A stretch of DNA of 22,665 bases. Source: an uncultured Cryomorphaceae bacterium (GTDB taxonomy: Bacteria; Bacteroidota; Bacteroidia; Flavobacteriales; Schleiferiaceae). The stretch's first letter is position 1. The number at the start of each line of letters is the position of its first letter. Positions 16,066 through 22,665 of this stretch are shown in pieces. Under the pieces are notes generated by a model, which worked only from the letters and a program-made list of their open reading frames with translations, had not been told where the DNA came from and searched no databases. The stretch covers positions 1 through 22,665 of the forward strand of contig CAJWXO010000010.1 of NCBI GenBank assembly GCA_913049755.1, given 5' to 3'. The position numbers were made by a program, and so were the translations under genes.

Positions 16066-19000
16066 ATGAAACACAGTATTCGAATAATATCTACGCTCGT
16101 AGTCTTCTTATTTTCTTTCTCTGGATTTGCCCAGACAAGTCCTATTACCGTTGTGTTTGAAGAGAAATTCGATCCGCCATCTGGTCCTGATTCTGTGTCG
16201 ACTTTTCATACGACACCAGGAACTAATGTGCCATATTGGAATGACACATCATCTTTTTCTATTTCGGCACCAAATTCTTACCACGCGAAAATTGTTCCAT
16301 TTGACTCAATTATTTTTCAAACTGATACATTTTCTACTGTGGGTAATGTTTTTGTTAGTTTAACTTTTGCTCAAATATGTAAGGTCCATTTTGGCCAGCA
16401 TGCATATATAAGGGTTTCGAGTGATAACGGGACCACATGGACACGCCTTAATGGATCTCATTATAGTGGGGCCTCTCCAGCTTTCCCAACTGCTGGTTAT
16501 TTTAATGAACTTTCATACGCGAATCCAAACGCATCGCCCTACTGGGGTGGGCTCACAACGGCCGGCACGGGAAGCTCACCGTCTCAATCTTGGTGGGTAG
16601 GTGAAACATTCGATATTTCAAGTATTATCGGAAATGGGCCAAGTGGAACTGCCAATGGTTATTCGAATTGTATGATTCAATTCATTTTAGAATATAGAAG
16701 TCCCTTTGGCACTGCAGACCCAGCAGGGTGGTTTGTTGACAATCTTAAAGTTGAAGCAGCTCCTTGTGAATTAGTTCCTCCAACTCTAACTTTTAATCTG
16801 AACCCCAGAAGAGAACCAATTGGTCCACGATATCAAAGCAACCAAGAGATAAGATTAAAAGCTACAGATCTAGGTTCAGGAATTGATTCTGTAGTTCTAT
16901 TCCATAGATTAAATAGTGGTCCTTGGGATACAATTCAGATGTCCAGTAGTATGAGCGGAGCATGCCCTGATTCCGCTGAATATTTTCATAATCTAACAAA
17001 TTTCATTGTCGGTGATAGCGTTGATTGGTTCGTTGAAGTTTATGATTGTGCTTGCCCTAATATGGTTCGGTCTCCTTCTTTAAATTCAGCTTCTCAATAC
17101 AATACTTTTTGGATAGACCCTTCTCCCCCTGCAATATGCGGAATAACTACACCAACTAGCTTCCCATATCTTGTGACAAATTTCCCATGGGTCGAAAACT
17201 TCTCATCTATAGATTGGATTCAAGGCTCCGGTGTTGGTGGAATCGGAACCTCTCACAGAGGTGTTTTTCCGCAGGGCAATCCTCCATCCGGAAAAAATTG
17301 GCAAGTATCACCGAATACAAGTTCCACTGGCTTCGCATGGTCTGTTCGAGTAGGTCAAACCGGAACTTTCAATACTGGACCTCTTGGCGATCACACCACT
17401 GGTAGTGGCAAATATCTATATACTGAAGCTTCACAGGGTAATACCAATAACAATACGACCGTGATAACCCCTTGCGTTAAGCTTACCGGTTTAAACCATG
17501 CTGTTTTAGAATTTTGGTATCACAAGTTTGGACAAAACATGGGTAACATGCGAGTGGATATTGATACTGGATCTGCTGCCCCGTCCTGGGTAAATGCAGT
17601 AGCTATGATCCCCGGACAATTCCAGACTTCCCAGACACAACCCTGGGAAAAAATGTTAGTAAATCTTGATCCTTATCTAGGAAAAATAATTAGGGTTCGA
17701 TTTTTAGGTAATAAAAATAATTCCTCTTCTAATGACCTTGGAGATATGGCTTTGGATGATATTAGTATTTATGAACCAGATCCGGCAGATATTGAAATGC
17801 TTGCAGTTTATAAACCGCAAAATGGATTCTGCCAATATACATCAAGCGAAGATGTCCGAGTTCATATAAGATCTGAAGGCTTCTTCCCTATCGATACGAT
17901 ACCACTGGCTTATTCGGTGACAAATTTAACCACCAATACGACGGTAATAGGAAGAGATACCTTGTACCAAAATTTAGGACTAGGAGACACAGCTTCTCAC
18001 ACTTTCATTCCAAAAGCAGATCTAAGTGCTTTTACCAATTACGATATCTATGCATGGTCTGAGGCTCCTGGAGATCCAAATACCAGTAATGACAGTATAG
18101 GACCAATTTTTATTGAACATAAAACTCCCATAAATCAATTTCCGCATATACAAGATTTTGATGGATCTGGTTGGGCAGCAGGAAATGGGACTTCTGCAAA
18201 TCCCGGAACATTTAACACCTCAGATTGGGAAGTATTGCCAGCTTCCAACTCTGGAAACTATGCTTTTATGATAGGAAATGATTTAACCTCTACTTTCTCT
18301 ACAGGTCCTCGTTGGTCAAGAGGTCGAAAAGGTAATTACATGTATGCAGAAGGTTCTTATGGAAGCAATGGTCCCGCCACCTTATTTGCAACTACTAAAT
18401 GTGTTGATCTTTCATCTTTAACAAATCCGGTATTGACATTTTGGTATCATATGTACGGTTCTGATATCAACATATTAAATGTTCAAGTTATCCCAAATGG
18501 CAGTAATACTTGGCAGACCGTTGCTGGAGCTCCTATAATAGCCCAACAACAATCAAAAGAAGTTGATGATTGGAAATTCAAAATAGTAGATCTAGGAGCT
18601 TACGCTGGTGATGTTGTTAATATCAGAATACTTGCAAGAAAAATAGGGTCCGGTGCTAAGGCAGACATTGCTTTAGATGATTTATACATATATGACCGAC
18701 CAGCATCTGATGTTGGTGTAAGTATCGTTAATTCACCCCTTAATTCGGTCAATTTACTAAATCCTCAAAATGTCATATTAAAGGTTTACAATTACGGAAC
18801 TATAGCCCAATCTAATATTCCAATTACATATTCAATACAAGATTTATGTACTCCTACTAATTCTGGCACCTACACTACGACGTATTCAGGAACCTTAGCT
18901 GCGGGATCAGAAACAACCATAACAGTTGCTACTCCTCCAACTTATTATAATGGTGATTTTGAAGTAAAAGCATGGACAACCCTTACAGGCGATGGCTTTG

Positions 19001-20874
19001 CTATTAACGATACCGCTTCCAAAATATCTTCTGGGGCAACTTCATACCCGATTGCATTTGGGCCCGTTGATTTTGATAATTGCATTGGTGATGAGTTTAG
19101 TTTCTTCGGCCAAGGGGGAACTGGAACTCTGCAAATGTGGGAATTTGGAACACCTTCAAAAGGTAGTGGCTGGAATAGCGCTGCTTCAGGAACAAATTGT
19201 TGGATCACGGGATTAAAAGATAATTATCAGCCAGGAATGACTGAAATATTGAGAATTCCAACACTCACAGAATTTGATACAACGGTAGCAGCTGAATTAC
19301 GTTTCAAGCATAAATTTGAATTTGCTCCCAGCGACGGAGGTGTAATTGAATTTTTCCAAAATGGCAACTGGAATACCTTAGGAAATGCCTCAATGTCTGT
19401 TGGTTATAATTGGTATGGTTCCAATTATGGATCAGCCGCTGTACCTTCTTTAAATAGTCCTGGTTGGCTTGGAAGCAGCGGAGGTCAATGGATCACATCT
19501 TCAATTCCATTAAGCGTTTGGGACTATTCTACAAATCCAATTCAATTAAGAGTTCGAATGGTATCATCTGCTGGAAGTAGTGCCAAAGGATGGGCAATTG
19601 ATGACTTTGAAGTTTATGTTCCCCCTCAGAACTCAGCAGCTCCGGTAGAAATTGAAACTTTTGAATATCTTATCATTCCAGGAGACACATCTCATTTGAG
19701 AGTTCGTATCGAAAATACGGGAGCAAAACTTCTAGATTCCTGCAAAGTGAGATACAAAGTTAATGGAGGACCATGGACTAGTTTTGAAACCGTTGTCTTC
19801 AAAAATAAAGCTGGTGCGACTGCCCCTATGATGCGTGCGCAGCGCCAATGGTATAATTTCGATCAAGTTTGGGTTAATAGCGGAGCAGGTTCATACAATA
19901 TTTGTGTTGAAACCTCTAGGCCCAATGCTAAAGGAGATAATCTAGTTTCTGATGATTCCCTTTGCTTATCCTTTACAACATTGGACAGGATTAATATTGA
20001 TTTGCCCAACCCCTATTGTAACGACTTTGAAGATCCAGCAATTCCGTCATGGCTGCCGCTTCATCCTTCAGTTAAGACTTTACAACATGATTGGGAATTT
20101 GGAACTCCAAACCAAACTAACATTATGGGGGCTTCAAGCGGAACAAAGGCTTGGATGACTAGACTGGATAGTAATTATAATCATATGGGTCAAAGCGCTC
20201 TTCATACTCCATTTTTTGTCTTAGATACATTTAAAGTTTATAACCTCAGTTTTAACCACAACATGATTACTGAATTATACCATGATGGAGGAAATGTCGA
20301 TTGGTCTTATGACGGTGGAATCACATGGTATACTCTGGGAAGCACTCTGACTAATGGTCTATGGTACAACACTACGAATGTGTCATCATTGGATATTATT
20401 CGACCAGGTTGGTCTGGAAACACTAATGGATATATTACTTCTACCATTAAATTCACAGTGGACAGACCGGGAAGTTTAGTATTGCGATTTAGATTTGGCT
20501 CGGACTATACTCTTCATGACCAAGGTTGGGCAATTGATGATTTCTGCCTCGAAGAAATGCCTGCTGGAACACCTGCAGATATTGTTGGAATAGGAATTCC
20601 AGAAATAACTATTCCCGGCTTTTTCTTGGGACATATTTCTCCAAATCCAATATCAGGAGAAGGCTTTCTTCATTTTAATGCATCAAGACAGCTCAATGTT
20701 GACTTTTCGATTTCCAACATGAATGGTCAAATTATCATGAAGAAAGACGTCAGCGGAGAAGAGGGTTACAATAAGGTGCTTTTTGATGCAAGTGAATGGT
20801 CTAACGGCCTCTACTTTATTGAGGCTATCGTTGAAGGAAAGTCTATAGTAAGAAAGTTTATAGTGCAGCACTAA
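16066..20874 (+). CDS. Giant T9SS-exported repeat protein with MAM-like modules (probable adhesin or surface protein)
   Basis: About 1602 residues from the ATG at 16066, which opens a clean signal peptide (MKHSIRIISTLVVFLFSFSG then FAQ). A longer TTG-started version adds 13 basic residues and lies in the promoter. Five lectin/jelly-roll-like modules each end in a D-[DN]-[ILF] motif: about 27-230 (GWFVDNLKVE), 375-569 (MALDDISIYE), 696-877 (IALDDLYIYD), 1005-1184 (GWAIDDFEVY) and 1318-1497 (GWAIDDFCLE). Modules two and three are MAM-like (LEFWYHKFG, LTFWYHMYG). The last two share WEFGTP openings. CARDB/Ig-like spacers sit between them (about 573-684, 880-987, 1197-1307). The C-terminus, about 1523-1602 (ISPNPISGEG, NGLYFIEA, IVRKFIVQH), is a type-A-like T9SS sorting domain. 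No catalytic domain is recognisable. Surface display or secretion is inferred; adhesion is a guess from the modules. Confidence 0.88.
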   Translation: MKHSIRIISTLVVFLFSFSGFAQTSPITVVFEEKFDPPSGPDSVSTFHTTPGTNVPYWNDTSSFSISAPNSYHAKIVPFDSIIFQTDTFSTVGNVFVSLTFAQICKVHFGQHAYIRVSSDNGTTWTRLNGSHYSGASPAFPTAGYFNELSYANPNASPYWGGLTTAGTGSSPSQSWWVGETFDISSIIGNGPSGTANGYSNCMIQFILEYRSPFGTADPAGWFVDNLKVEAAPCELVPPTLTFNLNPRREPIGPRYQSNQEIRLKATDLGSGIDSVVLFHRLNSGPWDTIQMSSSMSGACPDSAEYFHNLTNFIVGDSVDWFVEVYDCACPNMVRSPSLNSASQYNTFWIDPSPPAICGITTPTSFPYLVTNFPWVENFSSIDWIQGSGVGGIGTSHRGVFPQGNPPSGKNWQVSPNTSSTGFAWSVRVGQTGTFNTGPLGDHTTGSGKYLYTEASQGNTNNNTTVITPCVKLTGLNHAVLEFWYHKFGQNMGNMRVDIDTGSAAPSWVNAVAMIPGQFQTSQTQPWEKMLVNLDPYLGKIIRVRFLGNKNNSSSNDLGDMALDDISIYEPDPADIEMLAVYKPQNGFCQYTSSEDVRVHIRSEGFFPIDTIPLAYSVTNLTTNTTVIGRDTLYQNLGLGDTASHTFIPKADLSAFTNYDIYAWSEAPGDPNTSNDSIGPIFIEHKTPINQFPHIQDFDGSGWAAGNGTSANPGTFNTSDWEVLPASNSGNYAFMIGNDLTSTFSTGPRWSRGRKGNYMYAEGSYGSNGPATLFATTKCVDLSSLTNPVLTFWYHMYGSDINILNVQVIPNGSNTWQTVAGAPIIAQQQSKEVDDWKFKIVDLGAYAGDVVNIRILARKIGSGAKADIALDDLYIYDRPASDVGVSIVNSPLNSVNLLNPQNVILKVYNYGTIAQSNIPITYSIQDLCTPTNSGTYTTTYSGTLAAGSETTITVATPPTYYNGDFEVKAWTTLTGDGFAINDTASKISSGATSYPIAFGPVDFDNCIGDEFSFFGQGGTGTLQMWEFGTPSKGSGWNSAASGTNCWITGLKDNYQPGMTEILRIPTLTEFDTTVAAELRFKHKFEFAPSDGGVIEFFQNGNWNTLGNASMSVGYNWYGSNYGSAAVPSLNSPGWLGSSGGQWITSSIPLSVWDYSTNPIQLRVRMVSSAGSSAKGWAIDDFEVYVPPQNSAAPVEIETFEYLIIPGDTSHLRVRIENTGAKLLDSCKVRYKVNGGPWTSFETVVFKNKAGATAPMMRAQRQWYNFDQVWVNSGAGSYNICVETSRPNAKGDNLVSDDSLCLSFTTLDRINIDLPNPYCNDFEDPAIPSWLPLHPSVKTLQHDWEFGTPNQTNIMGASSGTKAWMTRLDSNYNHMGQSALHTPFFVLDTFKVYNLSFNHNMITELYHDGGNVDWSYDGGITWYTLGSTLTNGLWYNTTNVSSLDIIRPGWSGNTNGYITSTIKFTVDRPGSLVLRFRFGSDYTLHDQGWAIDDFCLEEMPAGTPADIVGIGIPEITIPGFFLGHISPNPISGEGFLHFNASRQLNVDFSISNMNGQIIMKKDVSGEEGYNKVLFDASEWSNGLYFIEAIVEGKSIVRKFIVQH

Positions 20875-20884
20875 AAGGCAAAAT

Positions 20885-20910
20885 AAAGCTTCTCAAAAGT
20901 GCTTTTTTTT
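20885..20910 (+). terminator. Probable intrinsic terminator after the giant cargo gene
   Basis: A short stem AAAGC (20885-20889) pairs with GCTTT (20901-20905), and the right arm runs into eight T residues (20903-20910). The stem is only 5 bp, so it is weaker than the hairpin at 9173. Confidence 0.5.
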
Positions 20911-20916
20911 AATATT

Positions 20917-20958
20917 GCCAAAATGTCATTATTCTAATTCAGATACTGTCATTTTGGC
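20917..20958. repeat. Inverted and direct repeats upstream of the clpB relic
   Basis: GCCAAAATG (20917-20925) and CATTTTGGC (20950-20958) form a 9-bp perfect inverted repeat with a 24-base centre. The heptamer TGTCATT also occurs twice in direct orientation (20924-20930 and 20947-20953), 23 bases apart. It lies about 55 bases before the relic start, where a heat-shock operator could have been. No T-run follows, so it is not a terminator. The regulatory role is inference. Confidence 0.4.
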
Positions 20959-21013
20959 CCTCAAAACCTTTCTGCATTCCGCTTGAACAGCTACTTTATA
21001 AAAACTACATGTA

Positions 21014-21635
21014 ATGAAAAACTTTACATTGAAAACTCAAAATGCTATACATTTCGCCCAAAGAATTGGCATTAAAAATAGACATCAAGCTATAGATCCT
21101 CTTCATATTTTCTTAGGTTTTTTTTAGACTCTAATCCTAGCTTTTGTGAATCATTAATTCAAAGATCAAATATCAATTTTGAAAAACTCCGTGATTAAGA
21201 ATTGAAGAATATCCCCGCAAAAAAACACGAAGTCCTTTATGTAAATAAAAACTCAACAAGTAATTGAGAATGGCATCAGTAATGCACGAAAAAATAGAAA
21301 TTAATTTTTAAGTTTAGATTATCTCGTCTTAGGAATTGCTTTAAGTAAAGGTTAATTGGTGAAATATTTCAAACCAATAGTTAGAATAGCTTGATCAGAC
21401 TAATAACATCACTATTGATTTCACAGAAGATGCGATTTGGTCACTAGCCAACGACGGTTATGACTTGGCAAATAGAGCCAGACTAGTAAAAACAGCTATC
21501 CAAAGAAGAGTTGTGAATGAACTGTCCATCATGTTATTAAAAAATGAAATAAAAAACTACTCCGTGATTATCGGTGATGCAATCGATGGGGTCATCTTTT
21601 TCAAAAACCTTACCGTCGAATCCCACGTCGATTAA
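21014..21635 (+). pseudogene. clpB: clpB pseudogene: N-terminal domain and C-terminal end only
   Basis: An ATG at 21014 opens FTLKTQNAIHFAQRIGIKNR-HQAIDPLHIF, a clear ClpB N-terminal domain start. It then stops at 21125 after a run of eight T, where the frame shifts. Similarity continues in the next frame (DSNPSFCESLIQRSNINFEK, then stop) and shifts back near 21260 (NAISNA-like, then LDYLVLGIALSKG, matching the second Clp_N repeat EHLLLALLKxKG). From about 21363 a third frame gives the extreme C-terminus of ClpB (IDFTEDAIWSLANDGYDL, then RARLVKTAIQRR to IDGVIFFKN), ending at TAA 21635. At least five in-frame stops and two frameshifts are present. Both AAA+ ATPase domains and the middle domain, roughly 640 codons, are missing between about 21352 and 21363. 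An intact ClpB is a disaggregating chaperone; this copy cannot be functional. It ends inside mltG on the other strand. Confidence 0.85.
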
Positions 21636-22632
21636 GGCTTCTTTGATATTTTGATGAATTGATTAGATGCTGCCGAAATGATGATGTGAAATTATGATAA
21701 CCGATGCGTTCAGGATCAGCGCACATATACAATTCACCTTTCGGAATAGCACTTAAAACAGCATCAATGATTTCCGGTTCGACTGTAGCTATTGGACTTG
21801 GAGGAAGTCCAGGAATAGTATAAGTATTATACGGATGATTTATTCGCGTGATTTTTCTAGATACCCGTCTCACTATATCCGCTCCAGGATTCATTTCATG
21901 ATACGCAAAAACTGCTGTTGGGTCGGACTCTAAACGCTTTCCAATTCTTAATCTACTCATATAAAGAGCTGCTACTCTTGGTAGCTCATCAAGAGCTTTA
22001 GTCTCTGCCTGAGTAATTGATGCTATAATCATAATCTGATCAGGAGTAAAACCTAGCTCCTCGGCCCTATCTCGACGATAATTACTCCAAAATACATGGT
22101 ATTCTCTGCGCAATCGATTACTAATATCCTTTGGATTACTAGACCAATACATCTCATAAGTATTGGGGATAATCCGAGACCAGGAGGTGTCATTCCCAAG
22201 ATAAGTTCTTAATAAGTCTATAGACCATGGAAAAACGTTTGATAGTTCTTTCAAATATGCTTCACGACTCTTATACCCACCTATCCTAACTTTTAAAGGA
22301 TCTTCATACCCAAAAGTTAATTTCCTTAAAAAATCCATTACTCCTATCGTTAAATCTAACTTATAATGGCCAAATTTAGCGGAATCATAACCTCTTAAAT
22401 CTGCTAAAACAGATACAGCATGGTGATGCTTTATCTGACCTTTAGAGCCCAAAGAATCTAACACCTCAGAAAGAAGTCTACCTTCTTTTGGAATAAATAT
22501 TGAAAATTTCTCCTGTTTCTTTTCAAGAATTGGAGAATCAATGACCTTTGAAAATATCACTAGAGAAACTATTCCAAAAAGAACAAAGAATAGTAAGCCA
22601 TAAAAAAAACTAGAATTCCTTTTGTTTCTCAT
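21610..22632 (-). CDS. mltG: Endolytic murein transglycosylase MltG
   Basis: 340 residues. MltG cleaves nascent peptidoglycan strands at the inner membrane and is thought to set glycan chain length. An N-terminal membrane anchor (about 9-29) is preceded by basic MRNKRN. A LysM-like region follows (about 42-105), then the YceG/MltG catalytic domain. Signatures are SRIIPNTYEMYWSS, the active-site ASITQAET with catalytic Glu210 inferred from alignment in memory with the E. coli enzyme, PRVAALYMSRLRIGKRLESD with DPT, PGLPPSPIA, and the terminal GYHNFTSSFRQH with YQRSLNRRGI. The length is normal. The gene starts at ATG 22632. Its last 26 bases overlap the end of the clpB relic on the opposite strand. 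Upstream genes of its likely operon lie beyond the window. Confidence 0.96.
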   Translation of the reverse strand: MRNKRNSSFFYGLLFFVLFGIVSLVIFSKVIDSPILEKKQEKFSIFIPKEGRLLSEVLDSLGSKGQIKHHHAVSVLADLRGYDSAKFGHYKLDLTIGVMDFLRKLTFGYEDPLKVRIGGYKSREAYLKELSNVFPWSIDLLRTYLGNDTSWSRIIPNTYEMYWSSNPKDISNRLRREYHVFWSNYRRDRAEELGFTPDQIMIIASITQAETKALDELPRVAALYMSRLRIGKRLESDPTAVFAYHEMNPGADIVRRVSRKITRINHPYNTYTIPGLPPSPIATVEPEIIDAVLSAIPKGELYMCADPERIGYHNFTSSFRQHLINSSKYQRSLNRRGIRR

Positions 22633-22665
22633 CCTTAATTAATTAGTTCGCCAGCCATTGAAAAA

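Noticed and set aside
16066..20874. Phage tail fibre or transposon-borne origin for the giant repeat protein
   Set aside because: It has a signal peptide and a T9SS sorting tail, and no integrase, terminal repeats or phage genes are nearby.
20917..20975. Sigma-54-type promoter (TTGGC ... TGCA) before the clpB relic
   Set aside because: The GG and GC dinucleotides are 18 bases apart rather than the required 12, so it does not fit a -24/-12 promoter.
22639..22665. Eight codons on the minus strand (FFNGWRTN then TAA) just upstream of mltG
   Set aside because: They could be the C-terminal end of the upstream gene in an mltG operon, but eight residues at the window edge are too few to support a gene call.

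Overview
The window looks like chromosomal DNA of a Bacteroidota bacterium, most likely a marine member of Flavobacteriales. The evidence is AT-rich DNA, two very large secreted proteins with type IX secretion (T9SS) C-terminal sorting domains, several promoter elements of the Bacteroidota form TAnnTTTG, almost no Shine-Dalgarno sequences, and closest-family resemblances (RecR, lipoyl E2, MltG) of Bacteroidota type. I see no phage, IS element, tRNA, rRNA or CRISPR array.

Layout. (1) 1-4157: the 3' end of a YkgJ-type cysteine-cluster protein on the + strand runs tail-to-tail into a minus-strand pair, a secreted PIG-L/LmbE-type deacetylase followed by a translationally coupled sodium:solute symporter. 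(2) 4158-9211: a divergent promoter region, then a giant KP-43-like subtilisin (about 1630 aa) with FN3, MAM-like, PKD and choice-of-anchor modules and a T9SS tail, ended by a strong hairpin terminator. (3) 9336-10778: a second minus-strand sodium:solute symporter. (4) 10808-16000: a tightly packed + strand cluster of recR, an unusual membrane glycosyltransferase, a 2-oxo acid dehydrogenase E2 subunit, a DEDDh exonuclease and a FAH-family hydrolase. The last three are joined by 4-base stop/start overlaps. (5) 16022-20910: a giant (about 1602 aa) repeat-built T9SS cargo with no recognisable enzyme domain. (6) 20911-21635: the decayed remains of a clpB gene, with both AAA+ ATPase domains missing. 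(7) 21610-22632: mltG on the minus strand, running to the window edge.

How the genes relate. The two giant T9SS proteins share the same module vocabulary and both end in type-A-like sorting domains, so they are probably exported to the cell surface or medium, one as a protease and the other as a probable adhesin or structural protein. The recR-to-FAH cluster mixes DNA repair, envelope glycan synthesis and central metabolism. It appears to be a co-transcribed housekeeping cluster rather than a single pathway. The PIG-L/symporter pair is the best candidate for a coordinated but functionally uncharacterised unit.

Most noteworthy: the clpB relic, a glycosyltransferase fused to what looks like a sugar-1-phosphate transferase stripped of its active-site segment, and two giant genes whose longest-ORF TTG starts lie inside their own promoter -7 elements, so the true starts are at 4261 and 16066. 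I did not find convincing evidence of a wholly new defence or mobile system.
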